Shown here one piece after another: positions 1 through 6,658 of a stretch of DNA of 9,163 bases. The stretch is from assembly GCA_011375245.1 (NCBI GenBank), contig DRMA01000124.1, positions 1 to 9,163 of the forward strand, in the 5' to 3' direction. Positions within the stretch are counted from its first letter, which is position 1; each line of letters begins with the position of its first letter. The position numbers and the translations under genes are program-made. The stretch comes from Thiothrix sp. Lineage in GTDB: Bacteria > Pseudomonadota > Gammaproteobacteria > Thiotrichales > Thiotrichaceae. The notes beneath the pieces are model-generated. The model was not told the origin of the DNA. It saw nothing but the letters and a program-made list of their open reading frames with translations, and did no database searches.

Positions 1-239
1 CCTCGTGCATTAGGTCTAAAGCAGGTTTCTACTGCAATTACTGCTTTTATAAAATCACGGTTTACACCATGTTTTTTAGCAGCATGGTTAATTGCCCCTT
101 TAAAACGACTTGCCTTACGTTCTAGTGATTTACCACTGTAATATTCATCACAGGTTACTCCACGTCCTTTAGCAAAACTCACTGATGAAAAGAGCACAGT
201 AAGCATAAATAAGATTAATAACTGAAAATTTTTACGCAT
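1..239 (-). CDS. Secreted lytic transglycosylase (SLT-type), N-terminal part only
   Basis: The gene starts at 239 on the minus strand and runs off the left edge, so only 79 residues are visible. Residues 1-23 form a signal peptide: basic MRKN start, hydrophobic core, and a likely cut after SFA. The mature part begins KGRGVTCDEYY. Residues 50-79 match the start of the family 1 SLT lysozyme-like fold: an Ala-rich helix, then DFIKAVIAVET with the presumed catalytic Glu71, then FRPNAR, equivalent to the usual AVESxFNPxA motif. Such enzymes cleave peptidoglycan glycan strands in the periplasm with formation of anhydromuramic ends. A GAGG ribosome binding site lies 8 bases before the ATG (plus-strand 248-251). 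Cys30 and Cys73 are both in the exported part and could form a disulfide, which is inference. The rest of the fold, including the later motifs, is outside the window, so the exact subfamily is open. Confidence 0.75.
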   Translation of the reverse strand, partial: MRKNFQLLILFMLTVLFSSVSFAKGRGVTCDEYYSGKSLERKASRFKGAINHAAKKHGVNRDFIKAVIAVETCFRPNAR

Positions 240-424
240 AATACGCGCCTCGAAACTGAAAGGACGGCAGTCTACGCCTAGTTGTAGCTGAATGTAAACT
301 TAATAAGTCATAATACAAACTGTTTGCTAATTATTTGTTCTTTTTATGGGTAATTTTTGTTCAAAAATAACGTTTATACTAAAAAAAGTCCTTTTCATCT
401 CCATCACATATACTATCTCTCCCA
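240..424. other. Intergenic region upstream of the transglycosylase gene
   Basis: AT-rich non-coding stretch that must hold the promoter of the minus-strand transglycosylase gene. On the minus strand TATTAT (plus 308-313) could serve as a -10 box, but I see no convincing -35 box at 16-18 bp from it, so no promoter is called. No open frame with a ribosome binding site and no repeat is visible. Confidence 0.4.
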
Positions 425-425
425 T

Positions 426-455
426 AAAAAAGCCACATACAAAAATGTGGCTTTT
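426..455 (-). terminator. Rho-independent terminator of the SH3-domain gene
   Basis: A perfect 11-bp stem (428-438 pairs with 445-455; AAAAGCCACAT / ATGTGGCTTTT) encloses a 6-nt loop. Read on the minus strand it ends in TTTTTTAT, the expected U tract, and it starts 18 bp past the stop codon of the SH3-domain gene. It separates that gene from the transglycosylase gene. Function on the plus strand is also possible but the T run there is shorter. Confidence 0.88.
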
Positions 456-473
456 GCTATTTACACGCATATT

Positions 474-1409
474 TTAAGGTGCTTTTGAAATTTGTCTTTC
501 TCGTGTTTCTTCTTTAAGTTGTACTGCATGACAGCAGCCTGTTAAAGTTTCACCATTAAAAATAGTCGTTACTTTATAAGGGACTACAAGACTGCTCAAT
601 GTATCATAGCAACGTTTTGAATAAGCGTATTTAATCGTCATTTCAAGGTTATCACTCCCTTCTTTACCTTTAACCACTGTCTTTAAGGCCGTATTCCATT
701 TGTTTTTATGTTGCTTTTTCAATGTAATAGGTAATGAGGTTGTATATTTATCCCGATAAATCTCTAATGACTTAGGATGTAGTTCTACTTTCCAGTAAGG
801 TTTTTTATCGCCACACTGCAAAATCCACTTTCCTACTTCTTCTTTCGCCTTTTTACTTTTTTCAGGAGTAACATGCTCAACAACTGCTGTTTCTGATGCC
901 TGTTTTACTTTCTTAGTATCATTTTCAGTAATGATGTTATTTTCTACTAATAAGGTTTCTATGTTTTTTTCTGTTTCAACGTTACTAACAACTGGGCTTT
1001 CTTGAATAACCTTAACAGGTTTTATCTCTGGTAATACCTTTTTAGCAACATCAGGTTTAGATTTTACAGGTATAACTGAAGCCTTAGTAACCACGATAGG
1101 TTCTTCAGCACTTACTTGCTCTGCTTGTAGATAGTGCTTACTGACCCAGCCCTCTTTATCTTGCCATTTCACTTTCATCCAGATAGTTTTCCCAACAGCG
1201 CGCTCTTCACCCATCGCTTGAATACCACTGCCATTAAATGGGATAGCTGCAATGACTGTATTACTAACACCTGCATCAGCACGGATATTAAGGCTATCGT
1301 TACCTGCAACATGGGTTACTTTATAGTGAATAGACGATTCAGCAAATGTAGAAAAGATTAAGAGGGAGGAAAGCAAATATGTAGCCACTAACTGTTTATG
1401 CGAGAGCAT
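474..1409 (-). CDS. Secreted bacterial SH3-domain protein with Cys-rich C-terminal domain
   Basis: A 311-residue exported protein of unknown function. Residues 1-23 are a signal peptide ending in STFA. Residues 27-95 are a bacterial SH3 (SH3b) domain, recognisable from SLNIRADAG at the start and WMKVKWQDKEGWVSKHYL at the end; such domains often bind cell-wall peptides. Residues 98-190 are a low-complexity Lys/Val/Glu/Pro linker, probably disordered. Residues 192-296 form a compact domain opening with KWILQCGDKKPYWKVEL and closing with FNGETLTGCC. This resembles the small domain of COG3650-type envelope proteins (GxxPFW near the start, GC near the end), an assignment from memory and only moderately sure. 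Four cysteines (199, 267, 292, 293) suit an oxidising periplasm. The longest frame begins at a GTG at 1418, but AAGG at 1418-1421 sits 8 bases before the ATG at 1409, so the ATG start is preferred. It has its own promoter and terminator, so it is probably monocistronic. Confidence 0.85.
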   Translation of the reverse strand: MLSHKQLVATYLLSSLLIFSTFAESSIHYKVTHVAGNDSLNIRADAGVSNTVIAAIPFNGSGIQAMGEERAVGKTIWMKVKWQDKEGWVSKHYLQAEQVSAEEPIVVTKASVIPVKSKPDVAKKVLPEIKPVKVIQESPVVSNVETEKNIETLLVENNIITENDTKKVKQASETAVVEHVTPEKSKKAKEEVGKWILQCGDKKPYWKVELHPKSLEIYRDKYTTSLPITLKKQHKNKWNTALKTVVKGKEGSDNLEMTIKYAYSKRCYDTLSSLVVPYKVTTIFNGETLTGCCHAVQLKEETRERQISKAP

Positions 1410-1445
1410 AATAGACACCTTATTATTTCATATACCACTCATACT

Positions 1446-1477
1446 ATTATACCCGTTGCTTTCTGTAAACAGTTTAC
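1446..1477 (-). promoter_or_regulatory. Probable promoter of the SH3-domain gene with a dyad at the -35 position
   Basis: On the minus strand a perfect -10 box TATAAT lies at plus 1446-1451, about 37 bp before the start codon. The -35 position for a 17-bp spacer (1469-1474) reads AACTGT, a poor match. It falls inside a 13-bp dyad GTAAAC-A-GTTTAC at 1465-1477. A weak -35 covered by a dyad suggests an activator or repressor site, but this is inference from two short motifs in AT-rich DNA. Confidence 0.45.
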
Positions 1478-1568
1478 TTGTAGTTTCCGCTATAAATATA
1501 TGATTTAGATGGATTATAAAAAATCAATTAAGTTCAATTTTTCTTATTATTTTGCACAAAAAAAGCAC

Positions 1569-1607
1569 AAAAAAAGCTTTGATTAGAAAACAATCAAAGC
1601 TTTTTTT
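1569..1607 (-). terminator. Rho-independent terminator downstream of groEL
   Basis: A perfect 16-bp inverted repeat (1569-1584 with 1592-1607) around a 7-nt loop, flanked by A7 on one side and T7 on the other, starts 54 bp after the groEL stop. The U tract on the minus strand ends the groESL transcript. The symmetric A/T flanks mean it could work on either strand. Just beyond it, the 11-nt unit GCACAAAAAAA occurs twice in tandem at 1554-1575, which adds a second T7 run for the minus strand. Confidence 0.92.
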
Positions 1608-1661
1608 AGGCGATATTTATAAGTTAATAAGTCTCTATTAACTTATATAAAGGGAAGGGTA

Positions 1662-3311
1662 TTACATCATTCCACCCATGCCGCCCATTCCACCCATGCC
1701 GCCCATGTCGCCAGCAGGTGCAGCTTCAGCAGCTTGTGGTTTCTCAGCAATCATTGCTTCAGTGGTTAATAATAGACCCGCAACGGATGATGCATTTTGA
1801 AGCGCAGAACGCGTTACCTTAGTAGGATCAAGAATCCCCATTTCAATCATATCGCCATACTCTGAAGTACGGGCATTGTAACCAAAGTTACCTTCATTTT
1901 TTTTCACTTCATTCAACACAACTGATGCTTCATCACCTGCATTCATGCAAATTTGGCGTAAAGGCTCTTCCATTGCGCGTAATGCAATACTAACGCCAAC
2001 CTCTTGATCCGCATTATCACCCTTAGTGTCTTTAATCGCAGCAATAGAGCGTACTAGTGCTACCCCACCACCAGGTACAACTCCTTCCATTACGGCTGCA
2101 CGTGTTGCATGTAACGCATCTTCAACGCGTGCTTTCTTTTCTTTCATTTCGATTTCAGTTGCTGCGCCCACTTTAATGACTGCGACACCACCTGCTAGTT
2201 TTGCAACACGCTCTTGTAATTTTTCACGATCATAATCAGAGGTCGTTGTCTCAATTTGTGCGCGTATTTGATCAACACGATCTTTAATATCACCTTCATT
2301 ACCCGCACCATCAATAATGGTCGTTTCTTCTTTTGTAATCACAATACGTTTTGCTTGACCAAGGTCTTCAAGTGTTACATTTTCAAGACTCATACCAACT
2401 TCTTCAGAAATAACGGTTGCACCTGTTAGTACAGCAAGATCTTGTAACATCGCTTTACGACGATCACCAAAACCAGGTGCTTTAATCGCAGCTACTTTAA
2501 CGATGCCACGAATATTGTTAACCACTAAGGTTGCTAATGCTTCGCCATCAATATCCTCAGCAATAATCACTAAAGGACGACCTGCTTTATTGACAGCTTC
2601 AAGTGTGGGTAAAAGATCGCGAATATTAGATATTTTTTTGTCGTGCAATAATAGGAAGGCTTCGTCATGCTCGGCACTCATATTTTGCTGATTTGTTACA
2701 AAGTAAGGTGAAAGGTAGCCACGATCAAACTGCATACCTTCAACTACATCGAGTTCATTTTTGAACGATGTACCTTCTTCAACGGTAATAACACCTTCCT
2801 TACCCACTTTTTCCATTGCTTCAGCAATAATGCCACCAATAGAATGATCGGAGTTAGCAGAAATAGTTCCTACTTGTGCAATCGCATTGCTATCATTACA
2901 AGCAATTGAAATACTTTTAAGATGCTCAACAGCAGCTTCAATTGTTTTATCAATGCCACGCTTTAAATCCATTGGATTCATACCCGCAGCAACCGCTTTC
3001 ATGCCTTCACGTACAATTGCTTGTGTGAGTACAGTCGCTGTTGTTGTTCCATCACCTGCGACATCAGACGTTTGGCTAGAAACTTCTTTCACCATTTGTG
3101 CGCCCATGTTCTCAAAATGATCTTCAAGTTCAATTTCTTTCGCAACGGATACACCATCTTTAGTGATCGTAGGTGCGCCAAATGACTTTTCTAAGACAAC
3201 ATTACGCCCTTTAGGACCCAACGTTACTTTTACTGCATTTGCTAAGATATTAACGCCACTCACCATGCGACTACGTGCGTCTTCACCAAATAGTACTTCT
3301 TTTGCACTCAT
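1662..3311 (-). CDS. groEL: Chaperonin GroEL (60 kDa subunit)
   Basis: ATP-driven cytoplasmic folding chamber subunit that assembles as two stacked seven-member rings and works with GroES. The 549-residue length is normal for the family. Visible landmarks: LGPKGRNVVL (31-40), Asp52 in TKDGVSVAKEI, the nucleotide-binding GDGTTTATVL (86-95), the Asp of VEDALHATRAA near residue 398 that is needed for ATP hydrolysis, PGGGVALVR, and a C-terminal Gly-Gly-Met repeat tail ending GGMM. The start at 3311 gives the usual MSAKEVLFGEDAR N-terminus and has an AGGA ribosome binding site upstream. It is the second gene of the groES-groEL operon, 126 bp after groES, and is followed by a strong terminator. It should share CIRCE/HrcA control from the promoter upstream of groES. 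I see no sign of truncation or of a second, divergent paralogue in the window. Confidence 0.99.
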   Translation of the reverse strand: MSAKEVLFGEDARSRMVSGVNILANAVKVTLGPKGRNVVLEKSFGAPTITKDGVSVAKEIELEDHFENMGAQMVKEVSSQTSDVAGDGTTTATVLTQAIVREGMKAVAAGMNPMDLKRGIDKTIEAAVEHLKSISIACNDSNAIAQVGTISANSDHSIGGIIAEAMEKVGKEGVITVEEGTSFKNELDVVEGMQFDRGYLSPYFVTNQQNMSAEHDEAFLLLHDKKISNIRDLLPTLEAVNKAGRPLVIIAEDIDGEALATLVVNNIRGIVKVAAIKAPGFGDRRKAMLQDLAVLTGATVISEEVGMSLENVTLEDLGQAKRIVITKEETTIIDGAGNEGDIKDRVDQIRAQIETTTSDYDREKLQERVAKLAGGVAVIKVGAATEIEMKEKKARVEDALHATRAAVMEGVVPGGGVALVRSIAAIKDTKGDNADQEVGVSIALRAMEEPLRQICMNAGDEASVVLNEVKKNEGNFGYNARTSEYGDMIEMGILDPTKVTRSALQNASSVAGLLLTTEAMIAEKPQAAEAAPAGDMGGMGGMGGMGGMM

Positions 3312-3350
3312 TGTTTTTATTCCTTTTACTTAATTCTTTAATGCTACTAG

Positions 3351-3372
3351 CTTTGTGTCTTAAACAGCAAAG
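3351..3372 (-). other. Small hairpin in the groES-groEL spacer
   Basis: Within the 126-bp spacer between groES and groEL, 3351-3358 (CTTTGTGT) pairs with 3364-3372 (ACAGCAAAG) around a 5-nt loop, with one unpaired G at 3367. The 8-bp bulged stem has no T run after it on the minus strand, so it is not a terminator. It could affect mRNA stability or processing between the two genes; weak evidence. Confidence 0.25.
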
Positions 3373-3437
3373 ATAGGGCAATTTATTTATGATTCGTCAG
3401 TTTAGTTTTACTATAACTATATGATATATATTAAAAA

Positions 3438-3728
3438 TTATCCTTCGATAACAGCAAGAATATCTTCTTCTTTCATCATTAATAGTGCTTCACCATCTAC
3501 TTTGACTTCAGTTCCTGCATACTGACCAAACAATACCGTATCGCCTGTTTTTACATCCATCGCACGTATATCACCAGAGTCAGTGATTTTGCCATTACCT
3601 GTGGCAATAATGTCACCACGATTAGGTTTTTCTGTTGCACTATCAGGAATAATAATGCCACCAGAGCTAGTACGCTCTTCCTCCGTACGGCGAACAAGTA
3701 CACGGTCATGTAAAGGACGAATTTTCAT
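3438..3728 (-). CDS. groES: Co-chaperonin GroES (10 kDa subunit)
   Basis: Heptameric lid that caps the GroEL chamber in the cytoplasm. The 96-residue product has the family's usual length. It opens MKIRPLHDRVLVRR, carries the GroEL-binding mobile loop around residues 17-32 with the hydrophobic GGIIIP segment, and ends with KEEDILAVIEG. A longer in-frame start exists 54 bp upstream at 3782. It would add 18 residues with no counterpart in GroES. The ATG at 3728 has a GGAGA ribosome binding site 6 bases before it (plus 3735-3739), so this start is used. First gene of the groES-groEL operon; its transcript should start just inside the CIRCE element, giving a leader of about 225 nt. Confidence 0.98.
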   Translation of the reverse strand: MKIRPLHDRVLVRRTEEERTSSGGIIIPDSATEKPNRGDIIATGNGKITDSGDIRAMDVKTGDTVLFGQYAGTEVKVDGEALLMMKEEDILAVIEG

Positions 3729-3934
3729 AATATTTCTCCAAAGTAAATCAAGATAAGACAAGCCTATTTTTACTAAATGCATAGATTGTCATTAATAAGA
3801 TTTAGGACTAAGAGAACTGATGGATTAAAGGCAAATGTTAGCTAACATATTATTTACACTATAAATTTATTATAAATCCTAGCAGGAATAGTAGAGATAA
3901 TTTATGTTAACAATAACAATAAAACATCCAAAAA
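3729..3934 (-). other. Long untranslated leader of the groESL transcript
   Basis: About 206 bp lie between the CIRCE operator and the groES start codon. No open frame with a good ribosome binding site is seen, and no second convincing promoter. The stretch is strongly AT-rich and contains a perfect 14-bp palindrome, ATGTTAGCTAACAT, at 3835-3848. If the promoter at 3961-3988 is used, this whole segment is transcribed as 5' leader, longer than needed for a simple ribosome binding site. Confidence 0.5.
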
Positions 3935-3961
3935 TTAGCACTCAGTCTTAATGAGTGCTAA
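3935..3961. promoter_or_regulatory. CIRCE operator (HrcA binding site) of groESL
   Basis: TTAGCACTC - 9 nt - GAGTGCTAA, an exact match in both arms to the CIRCE consensus as known from many bacteria. HrcA repressor binds this dyad and releases it on heat shock, when GroEL is titrated by unfolded proteins. Its left edge on the transcribed strand overlaps the last base of the -10 box, so bound HrcA would block transcription initiation. The hrcA gene itself is not in the window. Enterobacteria rely on sigma-32 for groESL, so this marks a lineage with HrcA control. Confidence 0.96.
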
Positions 3962-3988
3962 GTATAAGAACAAAAAAATGGAATTCAA
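3961..3988 (-). promoter_or_regulatory. groESL promoter (sigma-70 type)
   Basis: On the minus strand, -35 TTGAAT (plus 3983-3988), a 16-bp spacer and -10 TATACT (plus 3961-3966) abut the CIRCE element, so the transcript would begin inside the dyad near 3954. The -35 box preceded by C reads CTTGAA, which also fits a sigma-32 -35 element. However, I see no CCCCAT-like -10 at the right distance, so the housekeeping sigma factor plus HrcA is the simpler reading. Confidence 0.8.
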
Positions 3989-4112
3989 GGGTAGAAAAGT
4001 AGTATTTTTTGGATAATAGTTCACAAATAAGAGCAAGAGTTTACATGGAGTCCTTAGAATGGGTACGTTATCTTATGCGTATCTCTAAGTATGAATGTAT
4101 TTCAGCAAGACT

Positions 4113-4820
4113 TTATGTCGGTTTTGAGGGTTTAACATTGCCCTTGTAAATTAACCCTTTTGTTGGCTTAGTAACCTTACTCCCTTTGACCTCAAAACTA
4201 ATACCAAACATATGTGCTTCCTCAATACCTTTCCAGTTTTTGGGTGTGAGTTTCATTTGCAAGCCTGTTTTAGTCAGCATTCCCAAGCTCATAATAGGCT
4301 CAGTAGTATCTTTAGGTATACACCAAAAATACATTTGCTTACCCTCTGGCACTTCAATTTTCCCTGCAGGCAAGACCTTTAGCTTCATATTTTCTTTACT
4401 CGCTGATGCAGTAAACATGATCTCTGCATTTTGAGCAGCAAGATTACAGGAATAGGCGGGTAAATTTTGTGTAACATTGACAAAAACAAGCGATACTAGT
4501 AACACAAAACTTGCTGTTGCTGCTATAAAACTTTTGGTAGTGAAAATATGCCACCAACGGCTTTTTGATTGATGAGGCATAGCCTCTTCTGCATCAAGCT
4601 GTGCCTCAATATTTTTCCACACCTGATTTGAAGGTTTTTCCTCAGGCAGATAAGTGGCTAATTCTGCAAACTTATGATCATATTCCTCAACAACCACCTG
4701 TAAAAAAGGATGTTGTTGCATTAGACGTTCAAAGCGTTTTCGCGCATAACCATGCATCGTGCCTAGAGAATACTCTAACGCTAAGCGTTCATATACATCG
4801 GGATTTTGATAACGTTTCAT
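4113..4820 (-). CDS. Anti-sigma factor, RskA family, single-pass membrane protein
   Basis: Predicted inner-membrane partner that holds the ECF sigma factor encoded just upstream. Cytoplasmic residues 1-80 carry the anti-sigma helices (YERLALEYSLGTMHGYARKRFERLM, then VWKNIEAQL), the pattern seen in RskA/anti-sigma-K proteins. Residues 97-116 form one membrane helix (FIAATASFVLLVSLVFVNVT). Residues 120-235 form the periplasmic RskA domain, with LPAGKIEVPEGKQMYFWCIPK, IMSLGML, and a closing ISFE...PTKGLIYKG motif. No HxxxCxxC zinc motif is present, as is usual for this group. The ATG at 4820 overlaps the sigma stop as ATGA, implying translational coupling; an ATG at 4829 adds three residues but has a poorly spaced ribosome binding site. 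It is the last gene of its pair, with no clear terminator before the groESL promoter. The sensed signal is unknown. Confidence 0.88.
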   Translation of the reverse strand: MKRYQNPDVYERLALEYSLGTMHGYARKRFERLMQQHPFLQVVVEEYDHKFAELATYLPEEKPSNQVWKNIEAQLDAEEAMPHQSKSRWWHIFTTKSFIAATASFVLLVSLVFVNVTQNLPAYSCNLAAQNAEIMFTASASKENMKLKVLPAGKIEVPEGKQMYFWCIPKDTTEPIMSLGMLTKTGLQMKLTPKNWKGIEEAHMFGISFEVKGSKVTKPTKGLIYKGNVKPSKPT

Positions 4821-5359
4821 TGTAAACATACTCGTAATTTTTCAAGCCCTCGTCTAATCCATGCCTTAATTGTACCCAATGGCCTATTTAATTTCACTGC
4901 CAGTTCTTGGTGTGTATGACCATAATAATACGATAATAATATGCATTCTTTCTGTTCGGGCTGTAATTCATCTAAACATTTCATTAAGCCTCCTACATCT
5001 TGGTCAATAGCAGTGAAGTCTTCAGGCTCTAATTCAACAGAAGCAAAATCAGTGCCTTCATAAACCGTTTCTATTTCTTGTGGCCTTGCTTTTAATGTTC
5101 GTAGCTTATCCAATGATTTATTGCGTGTAATCGTCGCCATCCACGTCATTGCTTTGCCTTTATGTGGATCATACAAATGCGCACTATTCCATATTTTTAG
5201 AAATGACTCTTGTAGTATTTCCTCAGCTAAACCAGACTGTTTTAAAAACCTTAATGCCAAACTATACAGTTTAGGTGAACAGGCTTTGTATAATTCTTGA
5301 AACGCTTTTCTATCCTTATCTACACAGCGTAATAAAAGCTCGTTATAGTTATCTTCCAT
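4817..5359 (-). CDS. ECF-family RNA polymerase sigma factor (SigK/RskA-paired type)
   Basis: Alternative sigma factor of 180 residues, normal length for the ECF group. Region 2 spans about 20-92: LYSLALRFLK, the -10-recognising EEILQESFLKIWNSA, and KAMTWMATITRNKSLDKLR. An acidic linker follows (about 95-124). Region 4 spans about 125-175: LDELQPEQKECILLSYYYGHTHQELA, then the helix-turn-helix LNRPLGTIKAWIRRGLEKLR. Regions 1 and 3 are absent, as expected. The partner anti-sigma gene overlaps its stop by 4 bp, so the two are made together and the sigma factor is probably held at the membrane until a signal arrives. The ribosome binding site is weak. The target regulon cannot be read from this window; groESL next door has a normal housekeeping promoter, so there is no evidence that it is a target. 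Confidence 0.93.
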   Translation of the reverse strand: MEDNYNELLLRCVDKDRKAFQELYKACSPKLYSLALRFLKQSGLAEEILQESFLKIWNSAHLYDPHKGKAMTWMATITRNKSLDKLRTLKARPQEIETVYEGTDFASVELEPEDFTAIDQDVGGLMKCLDELQPEQKECILLSYYYGHTHQELAVKLNRPLGTIKAWIRRGLEKLRVCLQ

Positions 5360-5394
5360 TAGTTTTTTCGATCATCATATAATTTTGAAAGATA

Positions 5395-5424
5395 AGTATA
5401 TAAGTTTAAACCTGACTTCAACAA
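5395..5424 (-). promoter_or_regulatory. Possible promoter of the sigma/anti-sigma operon
   Basis: On the minus strand a TATACT box (plus 5395-5400) lies 35 bp before the sigma start codon. Upstream of it are TTGAAG (5416-5421, 15-bp spacer) and TTGTTG (5419-5424, 18-bp spacer); neither combination is ideal. No typical ECF-type -35 box (such as GGAAC) is seen, so autoregulation is not supported. The rest of the 178-bp gap to mnmH shows no gene. Confidence 0.35.
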
Positions 5425-5537
5425 CCTTAGCCGTTAGGATATTAAGTTTGTCTTATTGGGAGTTAATACGTGAAATGAAGGATATGGATGCATAAAAATT
5501 AGCTTTCCATTCTTTATGATATGCTAAAAAAATTTTC

Positions 5538-6656
5538 TTATGAGGGAGAGAATCGTAAGTATTCAATCACTTCTGCCCGTTTTCCTCGGAATACAACTCG
5601 ATCCATTTTTTTGCTCAACTGATAATCGTACATAGGATCATAATACTCCATAAGCAAAGCATGTACCCAACCTGCATGTGCTTCTGCATCGCCTGTTTTC
5701 TCATGTACTATGAGTGCTTGCTCAACTTGATTCTTAAGCAAATTGTAACGTTCTCCACCTAAGCGTTTTTGAATTTTACCCAGGTTTGTCAATATTCTCG
5801 TTTTGTAATAAGCAAACCCCTGTTCTTCGCCATATACTTGCTTAAAATCTTGCAACATATCAATGGCATATTCTTGAATACTCAGTTGCAGACGCTCTTC
5901 ATTACTTACTTCTATCTGTACAATTGGTGACATAACCATTTTTTGCTGTAAGTTAATAGGCAAATGACATGTGCCTATATTTCGTCCTTCGTCTTCCAAC
6001 ACAATCGGTCTACCTTTCAGTTCTTCACGTTTAAGTAGTTCAATAGCAAGATTATTCTCGAAGTTAATCTGTGTTGGCTGTGGTGTTGCATACGCACCAA
6101 AGGCAGAACCACGATGATTAGCCAGTCCTTCCAAGTCAATCATATTATCGAATTGCTTAAGAACACGTGTTTTTCCTGAACCTGTTCTGCCGCCAATAAT
6201 AATAAACGTTGCTGATTTAATCAGTCGTTCACTTTGCTCAATTAAATAACGCCGCATGGCTTTATAACCACCTTCAACACGTGGATAAGCAATCCCTGTT
6301 TGCTCCTTGATCCATGTTTGGCTTATTTTGGAGCGCATACCACCACGAAAGCAATACAATGCTCCCTCAGGATTTGATTGTATAAACTGCTGCCAGTTTG
6401 TGATACGTCGCTGACGTTTTTCAGGAGTGAGTAGTCGTTTACCTAGCAAAATGGCCGCATCTTGCCCTTGTTCTTTATAGCAAATACCGATCTCATGACG
6501 CTGTTTATTATTCAGCAATGGTACATTGGTTGTATGCGGAAATGCGCCTTGCTGATATTCAATAGCAGCACGAACATCAAGCAATGCAGTATCATGGGTA
6601 AACAAACTATGAAGATCAGTAATAATAGGAAAGTCATGCTGGATTAACGTATTCAT
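5538..6656 (-). CDS. mnmH: tRNA 2-selenouridine synthase MnmH (SelU/YbbB)
   Basis: Cytoplasmic enzyme that replaces sulfur by selenium in 2-thiouridine at wobble position 34 of tRNAs for Lys, Glu and Gln, passing through a geranylated intermediate and using selenophosphate. The 372-residue length is typical. Residues 1-135 are a rhodanese domain: LLDVRAAIEYQQGAFP, and the active loop YCFRGGMRS with catalytic Cys102. Next come the family motif RVEGGYKAMRRYL (126-138) and a P-loop domain with Walker A GGRTGSGKT (155-163). Family signatures DLEGLANHRGSAFG and EDEGRNIG follow. Only 2 bp separate it from the selD stop, so it is translated from the selD-mnmH transcript that supplies its selenium donor. 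It appears intact. No strong terminator follows; a 5-bp stem before a T5 run at 5494-5527 is too weak to call. Confidence 0.97.
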   Translation of the reverse strand: MNTLIQHDFPIITDLHSLFTHDTALLDVRAAIEYQQGAFPHTTNVPLLNNKQRHEIGICYKEQGQDAAILLGKRLLTPEKRQRRITNWQQFIQSNPEGALYCFRGGMRSKISQTWIKEQTGIAYPRVEGGYKAMRRYLIEQSERLIKSATFIIIGGRTGSGKTRVLKQFDNMIDLEGLANHRGSAFGAYATPQPTQINFENNLAIELLKREELKGRPIVLEDEGRNIGTCHLPINLQQKMVMSPIVQIEVSNEERLQLSIQEYAIDMLQDFKQVYGEEQGFAYYKTRILTNLGKIQKRLGGERYNLLKNQVEQALIVHEKTGDAEAHAGWVHALLMEYYDPMYDYQLSKKMDRVVFRGKRAEVIEYLRFSPS

Positions 6657-6658
6657 GA

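Noticed and set aside
1554..1575. Tandem GCACAAAAAAA x2 next to the groEL terminator.
   Set aside because: Only two 11-nt copies in A-rich DNA; likely slippage rather than a functional repeat array.
3729..3782. Upstream in-frame ATG that would lengthen GroES by 18 residues.
   Set aside because: The extra residues have no counterpart in GroES, and the internal ATG has a strong GGAGA site and the canonical MKIRPLHDRV start.
4045..4149. A 34-codon plus-strand open frame (ATG GAG TCC ...) overlapping the end of the anti-sigma gene.
   Set aside because: No ribosome binding site, no promoter, and a large part lies antisense to the conserved end of the anti-sigma gene; it is best explained by chance.
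5494..5527. Stem TTAGC/GCTAA followed by T5 on the minus strand, just after mnmH.
   Set aside because: Only 5 bp with a 19-nt loop; too weak to call a terminator although its position would suit one.
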